From CAYONM01 sp964405325 (GTDB lineage Bacteria; Planctomycetota; UBA11346), in contig CAYONM010000015.1 in the NCBI GenBank assembly GCA_964405325.1, positions 1 to 31,547 on the forward strand: a DNA stretch of 31,547 bases. Reading direction: 5' to 3'. Within the stretch, counting starts at the first letter, position 1. Each line of letters opens with the position of its first letter. Made by a program: the position numbers and the translations under genes. The notes beneath the pieces are model-generated. The model made no database searches, was not told the origin of the DNA, and worked only from the letters and a program-made list of their open reading frames with translations. Below, piece by piece: positions 8,101 through 17,608 of the stretch.

Positions 8101-11100
8101 ACTGGATGTGGCAGAGTTCCTGTTGTTCGGGAACTTTTATGACACGCAACCGGTCACCCTGCCAGCTCAGGAGACGGTCGTCGATGCGCTGGTGGTTCGG
8201 GTAGGGAGTGTGCCAGATCAATTCCGGCGCGCGATAGACGCCCTGCTCGTCGCGGAAGCCCTCGCGCAGGCAGCCTACGGCCTGACTGTGGCGGTCAGTA
8301 ACCAGACTGTATCCGGCCGTCTCCAACGGCAGAAAGGAGGGGTCGCGCCAGATGCTGGGAAGTGCCTGCTCGAACCAGAGCTCGTCGAAGCGGCTGAAGG
8401 AGACCTCGTGATGCGGACGGTCGATGCGGATGGCCGGGGTTTCCGGGGTTTTCCAGGCACGGGGAGTCCATTTATCGTCAGCCTGTAGCAGCGCCATGCC
8501 CTGTTCGCCCAGTAGGGTCCAGAGGCTGCCGTGTGCGCGCACCTGATTGGGGGTGAAGCCAGGGGTCAGCAGCAGGGGCTTGGCCTCGCCGCTGGCCAGG
8601 TCCAGGCGCAGAATGCCGCTGGGTACCGGTAGATAGGCGATACCAGCAACCAGGCAGCCTTCGCCGGTCAGGGCTTCGCCGGGAACGGCCCGCCGCCAGA
8701 GCAATGTCCCGTTTGCCGGATCCACCCGAAGCAGTCGGCTGCCGCGGTCATCGTGAATCGATACCAGCAGTTCGGATTCGCTAGCGCGGCTGTGGATGTA
8801 GCGCAGATTGTCACAGCGCCAACTCCAGCGCACGGTGCCCGACATGGTGGTCAGAGCGTACCACATTTTGACGCTGGGCAGATAGCAGACAACGTTGGGG
8901 CCGTAAACGCCGATGAAGCCGGGAGGATCATCGACATTGTCGGTGGAACGCAGGGCCAACGAACGAACCCAGTCGGGGCGCAGCGTTTCCGGATCCAGTT
9001 TGAACACGACGCCGGAACCGGTGTAGCCATACAGGCCGTCATCGGCGACCACGAAGCGGGTGTCGAAATATAATTGTGAGCCGACTCGGCCCCGATCAAT
9101 GCTGTCCAGGGGGTAAACCGCGGTCAGCGCACCGTTGCTGCTGTCCAGCCGGCCCAGGGCGATTTGCACGGTATCGGAGTTGGCGGCATCTCGCAGCAGC
9201 ACGAAGCAGCTGCCGAAGGCTTCACGCGGTGCGGCGAGGGGCTCCCAGTCGTGCTGGTTCAAATCTTCGAAGTCCCAAGCTTTGACGCCATGGCTGTCAA
9301 ATGCCTGCAGTGTATTCTTGCCGCCGCCAGCGCTCGAGCGCAGGGTGATGATGGTACCGCCAGCGAAGGCGAGGGGGTGGGCGCTGTGTTTGACCGGATC
9401 GAGTCGGTACTGATGCACCCGCGGGCTGGTGTCCTGCCAGAGCACCTTGCCGACTCCGCTATCGATGGCCCAGGTGCTGCGGGTGTCACCCAATGCCAGG
9501 GTTTCGCCGAGTAGGCGCGGTTCATAGGGTTGTCGCCAGGCGGGGCGTTCACTGTCGGGATCGAGTTCATCGGGATGGCTGCTGGGCAGGGGCAGGATGC
9601 CAATCACGCTGCCGGGGCCGCCGCGTGCGCGGTTGTTCACCACCTCACCGATGAATTGCTGTTGTAGCCCCAGCAGGCTGGTGTCCTTGCCGCCGACACG
9701 TAGGCGGTCGATATGCATGCGTTCCGGGACGCGGGTACGGGCCTGGATCGGCATGTTGAGGGCGTCTTCGATACACAGCAAGGCCGCCAAGCCATCGCGG
9801 CGATCTTTGCGTTCCCCTGAGCGTAGCAGGGCATGAGCGTGTACCCGTGCGCGATCGAAATCGGCCCGGTCGATGCATTCGTCCAGGAGTTGCCGGTGCA
9901 GGGTGCGGCTGTCGATCAGACTGCCGAAGCGGACAATGATCGCCTCGAGTTCCTCAATATCGCCGCGTTGACTGGCGCTGTTGATACGATCGGCCAATCG
10001 CTCGCTGGCGTGGCTGCGTAGCGCCTGGGCGAGGCTGGGTTGACGTTGCAACATGGTTGCGAAGCGGTTGCCAAGGCTTTGCACCACCTGGTCCTGGCGC
10101 AGCTGCAGGCCGCTGTTGTCGCGGAGCAGTTCGAACAAGGTGGTGATGGTGCTGGGCTCGGTGGGGTCGCGTTGCAGGACCGCCTCGAAGCTGCGTAGCA
10201 CGCGTTCGGCATCGGGATCGGCGATGAGCCGCACGGCGGTCCGCTGATACAATGCCAGGCTGTTGTCTGTCTGGGCAACATCATTGACATATTTTTCATT
10301 CAAGCGCGGAATGGATTGGACCAGGAGACACAGTTTGCGTGCTTCGGTGAATGCGGCGTGGCGGGTCAGCGTTCTGATGCGCTGCATGATGCTGCGAGCG
10401 AGATTGCTGCGCGTCTTGTCGTCGGCATCGGCTGGCAGACCTGCCACGGATAGTTGCATCAATTCCACGCATTGCGATATCTGGCCCTGGTCGGCAACGC
10501 TGTCTGCCAGGCGGTCGATGCGACGTTGGTCCTGCAGGAGCAGCTGGAGCAGGTCGGGGCCGCTGCGTTCCAGGATCACCAGGCCGAAGCGGCCACGTTC
10601 ATCGTGCGGCAGCTGGTCGATGAGTTGCTCGAACAGTTTTCGCAGATCGTCCTGCGGATCCTGCGGATTGGGGCGCCACCGCTGTAGGGCCAATTCGATG
10701 AAACCGCGGGCGATGGCGTTGCCGTTGGGTGCATCGTGCCGACTGGCGTCGCGTAGCAGGCGTTCGAGCAGTTTCTGGTTGTCGGCATTGGTAAGGTCGT
10801 TCAGGCGCTGTTGCAGGGCCTGTTCGGCGGTATCGAGTGCTGCTGGGGCGATGATGGCGCAAGCGGGTGGATTCCGCTGGGCTTGCTGCGGGAGCGCTAG
10901 AATCTGGTGTTTCCCTCTATCGAAGGCGATACGCAGACTGGCACGACCGGGTTGCACCCACAGGCCGGAGACGGTTTTTGCGAGGACCTCACCATCCAGG
11001 AGGACCTGGGCATAATCATCGCCCAGGTGCAGGTAGTGTTCGCCTTTGGCGATCGCCTCCCAGCGCAGCGCCACCGACAGCTTCTGTCGGTTCTTGTCTG

Positions 11101-11374
11101 GCCACTCCCGCCATTCCAGTGTGGTGGTGCCGAGGCGTTGCTGCTTACCACGTACATTCAGGGCCTCGCCGGTTTCCAGGTCGTCCAGGTCCTGGCTGAT
11201 GGTCAACTCGGTTGCCACTGTCTGATCGCCGGCTTGTTCCAGGCCGATATGCACGCACTGGTCCAGTAGCGTCTGCTGCCATTCGGACGTATGGCAGAGT
11301 CCGATCGCGAAGACCTGTACCACCAGGGCGAGGACGAGTTTCGGGAAATCGGTGCAATGACGTTGTCTGTTCAT
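5177..11374 (-). CDS. Giant secreted PQQ-like beta-propeller protein (2065 aa)
   Basis: An N-terminal signal peptide is visible in residues 1-30 (basic start, then LVLALVVQVFAIGLC). A beta-sandwich-like region follows, with VLLDGEVLAKT near 125-165. Residues of about 180-560 form a helical, TPR-like solenoid. About 605-1360 hold PQQ/quinoprotein-type propeller repeats such as VFKLDPETLRPDW and LLRVDPANGTLLWRR. About 1400-1515 resemble a family-9-like carbohydrate-binding fold. About 1975-2050 form a second sandwich with ASIWIDGQ and GEHLLLIRMHN. No catalytic motif was recognised. Its start overlaps the stop of the upstream NPCBM gene (ATGA), which supports translational coupling. Likely a periplasmic or surface scaffold. 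Proteins of this build occur in planctomycetes without known function. Confidence 0.85.
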   Translation of the reverse strand: MNRQRHCTDFPKLVLALVVQVFAIGLCHTSEWQQTLLDQCVHIGLEQAGDQTVATELTISQDLDDLETGEALNVRGKQQRLGTTTLEWREWPDKNRQKLSVALRWEAIAKGEHYLHLGDDYAQVLLDGEVLAKTVSGLWVQPGRASLRIAFDRGKHQILALPQQAQRNPPACAIIAPAALDTAEQALQQRLNDLTNADNQKLLERLLRDASRHDAPNGNAIARGFIELALQRWRPNPQDPQDDLRKLFEQLIDQLPHDERGRFGLVILERSGPDLLQLLLQDQRRIDRLADSVADQGQISQCVELMQLSVAGLPADADDKTRSNLARSIMQRIRTLTRHAAFTEARKLCLLVQSIPRLNEKYVNDVAQTDNSLALYQRTAVRLIADPDAERVLRSFEAVLQRDPTEPSTITTLFELLRDNSGLQLRQDQVVQSLGNRFATMLQRQPSLAQALRSHASERLADRINSASQRGDIEELEAIIVRFGSLIDSRTLHRQLLDECIDRADFDRARVHAHALLRSGERKDRRDGLAALLCIEDALNMPIQARTRVPERMHIDRLRVGGKDTSLLGLQQQFIGEVVNNRARGGPGSVIGILPLPSSHPDELDPDSERPAWRQPYEPRLLGETLALGDTRSTWAIDSGVGKVLWQDTSPRVHQYRLDPVKHSAHPLAFAGGTIITLRSSAGGGKNTLQAFDSHGVKAWDFEDLNQHDWEPLAAPREAFGSCFVLLRDAANSDTVQIALGRLDSSNGALTAVYPLDSIDRGRVGSQLYFDTRFVVADDGLYGYTGSGVVFKLDPETLRPDWVRSLALRSTDNVDDPPGFIGVYGPNVVCYLPSVKMWYALTTMSGTVRWSWRCDNLRYIHSRASESELLVSIHDDRGSRLLRVDPANGTLLWRRAVPGEALTGEGCLVAGIAYLPVPSGILRLDLASGEAKPLLLTPGFTPNQVRAHGSLWTLLGEQGMALLQADDKWTPRAWKTPETPAIRIDRPHHEVSFSRFDELWFEQALPSIWRDPSFLPLETAGYSLVTDRHSQAVGCLREGFRDEQGVYRAPELIWHTPYPNHQRIDDRLLSWQGDRLRVIKVPEQQELCHIQLNQQEIKSACLAGDEIAYQVGRTVFIQGLTDDEVQQSVQIDNRSRVEHLHDDILICRRGRNEYRAYSRTDGSEQWTCRAHGGHFTSIDSAVLLQGGSKLTRIDIRNGKTTDMDAGRNSGRNWFWHDAENVYLEPDLIAPIGNLKQKKKLNRVVVDDRGHGVLLVDKENLRWHAADGDLDLSDDQDLIKEIKQIDRRRQISVHDRGKVVLLLVDNTIYIFDKKWGLEYSRRLAHDRHDHVETVLNHSFLVKTGDHLSLMRARPDQLPMATETFAKPTDPNALGWPQQGWLPIQEPEPGLWFGRNGQKPERQYRYQFGHDDRMLYLRFLISDRSDAQVDTRLEVLATWFSHDNDIGATWNMDTAKAASRLPFGRSAIVSWKQRLDADTVAYHLMMPRADRDPNYRSGEIPRLHLQISERINGRLAGSYRIGGPTRGQARRQPADPIRQESVLTEAGYQAREQLYAEAKAFFPQGSELAAWARHHRLLHGREKTETFLQDMLSRTAGSDSVAGVLSVQALEAFEQLRCDPTTPDVRDNAYLMAIQAVCDRLDQQASGHGINAARRKRGLSVFFALIQPGEAINEQALGSIRLDRGRSGLSFRLDAASPICDPQNGPFAVLLPLGLFSGRPPQSLDRVDFGDIGDGAELIGMGVVSPGQTTYWVHPDGLLQNGFKTNKKNQLRYGRGPGGVLPLARDYDLPTIDIGELDRQQNIAADDLLLGLRNLPADSRIATNLIDAYREAAGKQGLDDVELYRIALERVPEQFGTVRELGLRLLDLAKKQYPQDLPRRYEQVHEILRNADVPRNLQRRLFMETLNVCQDQGRLAMLGPFDTEELVILDAPPEPERSAEPLRESYDVGGKSQRFRIVKPNDWNNLRRQGRDQVGYLALPFRLRERAKVFCYLSGSSGKASIWIDGQAVCDEEAYDGELVVSQRLEEGEHLLLIRMHNHRGWFCQLHLGDSWGIPLPELSLGTAIVK

Positions 11375-12543
11375 GGTGCCACCTCCCGCAGCAGCAGGGG
11401 TTCACCCCAGGTGGCATGGTCGCCGGTGGAGCCACCAGGGCCGAAATCAACCAGCAGGGTCAGCTGCTGGACGCCGCTGACGGGGACGAGTAAGCGGCGC
11501 GGCGCTTGCCGGGCGCTGGCTAAGAAGCTTTCGATATCCTTGCCGTCACAGCGGATGACAAAACGCGCTTCGCCGGCGCGGGTCAGGCTGATGTCGAAGC
11601 CGACGTCCACCACGAGCAGGCGATAGGCGGCGCCCAGGTCGAAACGGATCCAGGATCGGCTGTGCAGGGCAATGCCGTGCTCACGTGGCATGCCGGCCAG
11701 GCGGAGGGGACCACCGAAAAGACTGCGGTCGATACCGGGCTCGCGAACCAGGCGCAGATAGGGGGTTTGATCCTTGCCGGTCACGGTGAGTCCGGTCACG
11801 GGCTGCAGTGCTGGCCCGGCCACCAACAGCCGGGCCACTTGGCTTCGGGGAATGTTGATCAACTGGCCAAAGGCCTGAATCTGGCAGCTTGTGCGATCCA
11901 ATCGCTGCAGCGTGCCGACGATGGCATCGCCAGCGTGCGTGATGGCGCGTACCTGCCCCTGGTCGGGGAGGAGGGAGCGCGTGGTGTTTGCCAGTTGCAG
12001 ACGGTGGATTTTCCTGCGGGCCAGGCGGAGATTGCCGGCCTTCGAGTCCAGGCCCACTTCCAGCCAGGTTAGCCAACGTGGACTGCCGGCCACTTGGCGA
12101 CCATCGCGCATGATCACCACCGGTGGTGTGCTGGTCGCAGCCGAAAGGCCTGGTTCCAGCGGGCCGAATTCAATGCTGCCAACCTGATTGGCTGGGATGG
12201 CGAATTCGACGCCCCAGCGCCGGATCGGAAAATCCTCGAGCCGGCTACTGGCACCAAGTTGACCGGTCAAGCGGGAGCCGTCGCGTAGATTCAGGACAGC
12301 GGTCTCACCAGTGGGGGGCGCTTCGTCCGGCAAGGGCCACAGAATCATGGCGACCTGGTTCAGGGGAAGACGCTTGGGTTCGCCCTGACCAACAAGCACC
12401 ACGTCCTTGCCGTCAGAGCCGATTTCACCAATGAGCTGTCGACCATCGATAGGGATCAAGGTCGCCGCTGACGCCTGGCCGATCAAGGCAAACAGCAGCA
12501 GGCAAGACCAGGCGGGACGATAGACGGTGGACCGTGAACCCAA
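11371..12543 (-). CDS. Secreted NPCBM-domain protein
   Basis: The protein has 390 residues from a TTG start at 12543. I chose this start because GGGAGG lies six bases upstream and a clean signal peptide follows (SCLLLFALIGQASAA); longer readings would bury that peptide. The C-terminal hundred residues match the NPCBM domain: LRLAGMPREHGIALHSRS, FDLGAAYRLLVVDVGFD, RFVIRCDGKD and the final ATWGEPLLL. NPCBM domains bind carbohydrate and often occur on glycosidases, but no catalytic domain is present here. The middle region has repeated short beta segments of the form I-DG-L-G. Its stop overlaps the start of the giant propeller gene by ATGA, so the two products are probably made together and may interact. 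Confidence 0.85.
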   Translation of the reverse strand: MGSRSTVYRPAWSCLLLFALIGQASAATLIPIDGRQLIGEIGSDGKDVVLVGQGEPKRLPLNQVAMILWPLPDEAPPTGETAVLNLRDGSRLTGQLGASSRLEDFPIRRWGVEFAIPANQVGSIEFGPLEPGLSAATSTPPVVIMRDGRQVAGSPRWLTWLEVGLDSKAGNLRLARRKIHRLQLANTTRSLLPDQGQVRAITHAGDAIVGTLQRLDRTSCQIQAFGQLINIPRSQVARLLVAGPALQPVTGLTVTGKDQTPYLRLVREPGIDRSLFGGPLRLAGMPREHGIALHSRSWIRFDLGAAYRLLVVDVGFDISLTRAGEARFVIRCDGKDIESFLASARQAPRRLLVPVSGVQQLTLLVDFGPGGSTGDHATWGEPLLLREVAP

Positions 12544-12581
12544 AGGGAACCTCCCTGTTCTGAATGATGAGTGGTCGTAAT

Positions 12582-13607
12582 TCAGCGCTGATAAATCGGT
12601 AGATAACGGTAGGGAAGTGCGGCTGCCAGGATGGCGAAGCCGGTATCGTGGGTAGCGCCCCAGGCACCGTTGCTTCTCTGGGATTTCAGCAGCCAGGGCT
12701 CCAGGTACTTCATCCATTCGGCAAACTGCTTTTCTCCGGCGATGTACGCGGAGACGGATCCATAATAGGTGAAGTAGTGTTTGTGCCCGATCTGTTTGAT
12801 CTCGTCGCGCAGTCCGCGCAGTAAACGCTGTTGGGCCTTGGTGCTGTAACGCGGGTCATCCTCGCCGGTAATGAACATGATGGTGGTACCGGCGGCTGAG
12901 GAGCCCATGTGGTTGTAGGCGAATTTCGTGCTGCGGTAACCATAAGTATTGGTTTGTTCGTTGTAGCGTGTCTTGATCAATTCGATGGCACGGGTGATGG
13001 TGTCTTCGGGGACATAGATGCCGGCTTCCTGGGCGGATTTGAGGGCCATCACCTGCATGACGCAGACGGAGGTGTCGCCGTCTTGCGGTACGGATTTATA
13101 GCCCCAGCCGCCTTTGGGTCCTTGGACCTGGATGATCAGGTCCACCGCCCGCCTGAGCACCGCAGCGATATCGCCACGCTCGTCGCGGTAGCGGGTCTGG
13201 CCCCAGACCTCCGACAGCATCAGCGTGGCCAGCGCTTGGCCGTACATGACCGGCGCCTGTTTGCTTTGTTCGGTGAATTGGATGATGCCGGTCGGTTTGG
13301 CCTGGGCGAGGATCCATTGCACGCCTTTGCCGACCACATGGCCGTAACGGCCTTCGCCGGGCAGGTTGCCGCGGGCCATCAAGCCCAGCAGTGCCAGAGA
13401 AATCGCGCCGACATTCTTGCCGTAACCTTGGCTTTCCCAGGAGCCGTCTGCCTCTTGCGTATTGGCCAGCCAGGCCAGACCACGATCGATGGCTTGGTCC
13501 AGCTCGGGAGAGATGTCAACCAAGTTGTCGGCGGCGCTGAGCGGCCGTGTGCCGAGCAGGCACAGGCAGGTCAGAATGGGAATCAGGAGTCGGGATGGTC
13601 GATACAT
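12582..13607 (-). CDS. Secreted squalene-cyclase/prenyltransferase-repeat protein
   Basis: The product has 341 residues with a signal peptide (LLIPILTCLCLLGTRPLSA). The alpha/alpha-toroid repeats begin with GLAWLANTQEADGSWESQG, followed by GLMARG, GGWGYKSVPQDGDTS and VMQVMALKSAQEAG, and end with RSNGAWGATHDTGFAILA. The DTSV..MALKSA pattern is typical of a planctomycete and PVC-group family annotated as prenyltransferase/squalene oxidase repeat. The DxDD catalytic motif of squalene-hopene cyclase is absent and the protein is about half the length of such cyclases, so terpene cyclisation is unlikely. It lies 20 nt after the preceding gene and 38 nt before the NPCBM gene in the same string. Export suggests a periplasmic binding or scaffold role (inference). 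Confidence 0.85.
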   Translation of the reverse strand: MYRPSRLLIPILTCLCLLGTRPLSAADNLVDISPELDQAIDRGLAWLANTQEADGSWESQGYGKNVGAISLALLGLMARGNLPGEGRYGHVVGKGVQWILAQAKPTGIIQFTEQSKQAPVMYGQALATLMLSEVWGQTRYRDERGDIAAVLRRAVDLIIQVQGPKGGWGYKSVPQDGDTSVCVMQVMALKSAQEAGIYVPEDTITRAIELIKTRYNEQTNTYGYRSTKFAYNHMGSSAAGTTIMFITGEDDPRYSTKAQQRLLRGLRDEIKQIGHKHYFTYYGSVSAYIAGEKQFAEWMKYLEPWLLKSQRSNGAWGATHDTGFAILAAALPYRYLPIYQR

Positions 13608-13627
13608 GGCATCACTATCTGCTGGGA

Positions 13628-14959
<1,332 letters not shown>

Positions 14960-15028
14960 GGAAGCTACCTCCCTGTCACGATCAAAACGAATACGTGGGT
15001 AAGACTGTGACAGCTTCGGCTACGTAGT

Positions 15029-15057
15029 TAATTAGTCCAATTTTGGTAAGACCACAA
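15029..15057 (-). promoter_or_regulatory. Probable sigma-70-like promoter of the seven-gene string
   Basis: On the minus strand TTGTGG (15057-15052) is separated by exactly 17 bases from TAATTA (15034-15029), in an AT-rich island. Transcription would start about 60 bases before the ATG at 14959, leaving room for the GGAGGT ribosome-binding site. No operator palindrome was recognised at the site. Confidence 0.5.
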
Positions 15058-15341
15058 GGGGTGTGACGTGTTGGTGTGGTCATATCGTTCTGATGCATGT
15101 GTTGTGCTGCTATAAGGACCATTTGTAATCGGTTATAAAATGAACAACGGGAAAAATATTTCTGAAACCAGGCCGATCTAGCTGGCTGGTTGATGGAAAA
15201 ACACTGTGTGATGGGCATGGTCATACCAGTCGGCGCCGTGTTGTGTTTTCCGACAAGACGCCAGGTGTTTGTTGGCATGCTTTGAGTGTGGTGGCACAGA
15301 CCAGCGATTGTGGCTGAGCACAAGTGATCTAAGAACAACAA
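15058..15341. other. AT-rich divergent intergenic region
   Basis: This region separates the minus-strand string from the plus-strand lipoprotein gene. It is visibly more AT-rich than its surroundings and contains TATAAG- and TTATAAAAT-like elements at about 15110-15140, which could serve plus-strand transcription. None has a good -35 partner. A weak inverted repeat lies around AACCAGGCC...GGCTGGTT near 15169-15194. No gene, RNA gene or riboswitch was recognised. Confidence 0.4.
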
Positions 15342-16004
15342 ATGCAACGATCCTGGCTTCTGCTGCTGTTCCTGCTGTGCGCTTGCGAACCCGAGCGCGA
15401 GCCCTTGTCCCAGGCACGAGTCTTGGCTGTGGCTGCGGATCGGGTCGAGTATTTGGATCTGGCCTGGGGGCCGGCGGTCCAGGCGGTGCCACCCGACGCG
15501 CCCGATCCGGCTACTGGCAATTTGTACTGGCAGGTCTACTTCGAATCGGCGCCGGATGGCGGCGAGCGGGTGATGCTGGTCAATCCCTACAGCGGCTGGG
15601 CGCGACCGGCGCCGTCGGATCATGCCCTGCGGACGATGCTGTTTCCGGTAACGCCACGGCAGGCAGCGCGTCGCCGGCCGGTCCGGGGGAGCTGGATCCT
15701 GGTGTTGGATACGGTAGCCGCCGATGAACAGCCCGACGACTGGGGTCAGGAGGTGACTCGCTTGAACCAACTGGCCAGCTTGACCTCGTTATATCCGCTG
15801 TTTTCTATTCGCCGGGCACGCGATGGCACCGTGCAGTTGATCTACGGCTGGCATGCTGAGGGCGGCATTCCCCGCCTGGAAGGTGTGCATGGATGGGTGC
15901 GCAATCGCACTGACTATGAGGATCTGCAGTGGGTCGATCTGGCCGGTCGGCCGAACCTGGCCAGCGATAGGCCGCCGGAGCAGCCGACCAGGGCTGCGCG
16001 CTGA
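15342..16004 (+). CDS. Putative lipoprotein of unknown function
   Basis: The product has 220 residues. It opens with MQRSWLLLLFLLCACEPE, a short basic start, a hydrophobic stretch and a plausible lipobox (LCAC) with the mature protein starting at a cysteine, followed by acidic residues. The rest is soluble, with aromatic motifs such as NLYWQVYFESAPDGGERVML and QLIYGWHAEGGIPRLEGVHGW. No known domain was recognised. The start has only a weak AAGAA upstream. The Lol genes at 20888-22953 show that the cell sorts lipoproteins, but no direct link is implied. The C-terminal tail (RPPEQPTRAAR) is low in complexity. Expected location: envelope. Confidence 0.7.
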   Translation: MQRSWLLLLFLLCACEPEREPLSQARVLAVAADRVEYLDLAWGPAVQAVPPDAPDPATGNLYWQVYFESAPDGGERVMLVNPYSGWARPAPSDHALRTMLFPVTPRQAARRRPVRGSWILVLDTVAADEQPDDWGQEVTRLNQLASLTSLYPLFSIRRARDGTVQLIYGWHAEGGIPRLEGVHGWVRNRTDYEDLQWVDLAGRPNLASDRPPEQPTRAAR

Positions 16005-16127
16005 CAGAACATCCGCGTGTTGCACCACTGCATGCCTATCAGTAGAAGGGGCGCTCTTGTGTTGGGGTGACCACTGCCGTTGGTTCCGCAGCCCGGTTGG
16101 TCGCGTATTTGCTACAGGAGTGTCTGC

Positions 16128-16787
16128 ATGGTCATGAGTATCCGCATCGAGCGTTGTCCCAATCCCAAGTTGGCTATCGGTCAGATCGGTGGACATGTCA
16201 AATCTGGCATTAAGCATCCCCTTGGCGAGCGGACTGGCCATCCGATGGCCTTGGTGTCGGCCCTGCCGCTGGCACCGGATTCGGATCAGATGGTGCTGAC
16301 CTTTCTGGATCGCTCCTCACCGGTCGACAGTTTCGACTACAGGCCCGCCAGCGGCGATAATGCGGTGTTGCTCGTGCCGCGTGAGCAGATCGGCATCTCC
16401 ATCGTCAAGGGCGTGTGTCCTGGTGATTGGCGGGGGGCCAAGGTGGTCCTGGGCGAGGAGATGGAGGAGCCGACGAACCTGGATGTGGATCCGACGGGTT
16501 TGGATCTGGCCGCCTCCGATGCCTGGGTGGATCTGGTTGATGAGATTGGCTGCGATTGCAGCAAGTACGGTGGGTACCCCTTGTGGGCCAACGCGCCATT
16601 GGACGTGGACGAAGTGATGGGCAAGCCGATGCACTTCCATCATCGGATCACTGGCGACATCGTCGATTTGGCTCTGGGCGAGGGCTATGTGCTCTACGTC
16701 TTTGTTGCTGAGGACGGTCGCGATGGCTGTGTGTTGTGGCAACGGTCTGGTGGTGGCGGCGAGCAGACCTATTCGATGTGGGACTGA
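16128..16787 (+). CDS. YwqG/DUF1963-like protein
   Basis: The protein has 219 residues with no signal peptide. The ATG at 16128 follows AGGAG by seven bases, and the TTG further upstream is unsupported. The motif YGGYPLWANAP near residues 147-157 resembles the GGYP.W segment of the YwqG (DUF1963) family. A later FHHRITGDIVDLALGEGYVLYVFVAEDG stretch fits the strand-turn-strand pattern in which that family keeps a solvent-exposed acidic loop. The function of YwqG proteins is unknown. The assignment rests on these motifs and is moderate. The gene ends five bases before the panB start and is probably co-transcribed with it. Confidence 0.6.
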   Translation: MVMSIRIERCPNPKLAIGQIGGHVKSGIKHPLGERTGHPMALVSALPLAPDSDQMVLTFLDRSSPVDSFDYRPASGDNAVLLVPREQIGISIVKGVCPGDWRGAKVVLGEEMEEPTNLDVDPTGLDLAASDAWVDLVDEIGCDCSKYGGYPLWANAPLDVDEVMGKPMHFHHRITGDIVDLALGEGYVLYVFVAEDGRDGCVLWQRSGGGGEQTYSMWD

Positions 16788-16792
16788 GTGCT

Positions 16793-17608
16793 ATGACCAT
16801 CCTTGAAAAACGCGCCCTGGGTGAGACCTTCACCATGCTCACCTGCTACGATTATCCGACGGCTCGTGCTTACGATGATTCCGACATCGACAGTTATCTG
16901 ATCGGTGATTCCGTCGGCACCAACGTGCTGGGCTATCGCTCGGTGCACGAAGTGACGCTGTCTGACATCATTCATCACCTGAAGGCGGTGCGCCGAGGCG
17001 TGAACAGCCGCAAGGTGATCGTTGCCGATCTACCTTACCAGACCTACCGAAGCGGCGAGGAAGCGATCGCCAATGCCCGCGAGCTGACCGGGCGCGGTGC
17101 CGATGTGATCAAGGTGGAAGGTGGTGCCGAGATCGCGCCGGTGCTGCAGGCGATGGTCGCCGATGGCCTGGTGGTGATGGGCCATGTCGGTTTCCAGCCG
17201 CAGATTTTGCAAGGTGGCAAACACAGCGTGGTGGGTGCGCTGCATGAAGATGCTAAACGCGTGTTCGACGATGCGGCTGCCCTCCAGGAAGCCGGTGCCT
17301 GTGGGGTGGTGGTGGAATGCGTGCCCGAGATGGTATGCAAGGAGATCACCGAGCGCCTGCACATCCCGACCATCGGCATCGGCTCCGGCAAATACTGTGA
17401 TGGCCAGGTGTTGGTGAGCACCGATCTGTTGGGCTGGTACGATTTGCCCTACCGCTTTATTCGTCGGTATGCCCGCTTTGCCGATCAGGCCACCGCTGCT
17501 GCCAATACCTTCGTCCGTGAGGTGCGGGAGCAGACTTATCCGGCGCGCAATCACGGCTTCCGGATCCGCAAAGAGGAGCTGGAGGCCTTCCGGGCCAGCC
17601 TGCCGTGA
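16793..17608 (+). CDS. panB: 3-methyl-2-oxobutanoate hydroxymethyltransferase (ketopantoate hydroxymethyltransferase)
   Basis: PanB transfers a hydroxymethyl group from 5,10-methylene-THF to 2-oxoisovalerate, the first committed step of pantothenate synthesis. The 271-residue length fits the family. Visible motifs are MLTCYDYPTARAYDDSDID, IGDSVGTNVLGYRSVHEVTL with the metal-binding Asp, GADVIKVEGG, VMGHVGF, the catalytic VVVECVPEMV glutamate and PTIGIGSGKYCDGQVLV. The usual GDSLGMV is GDSVGTN here, a mild change. The ATG at 16793 begins MTILEKRALG; an in-frame ATG at 16736 lies inside the previous gene and adds residues foreign to the family. Its stop overlaps the gluQ GTG start. Confidence 0.93.
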   Translation: MTILEKRALGETFTMLTCYDYPTARAYDDSDIDSYLIGDSVGTNVLGYRSVHEVTLSDIIHHLKAVRRGVNSRKVIVADLPYQTYRSGEEAIANARELTGRGADVIKVEGGAEIAPVLQAMVADGLVVMGHVGFQPQILQGGKHSVVGALHEDAKRVFDDAAALQEAGACGVVVECVPEMVCKEITERLHIPTIGIGSGKYCDGQVLVSTDLLGWYDLPYRFIRRYARFADQATAAANTFVREVREQTYPARNHGFRIRKEELEAFRASLP

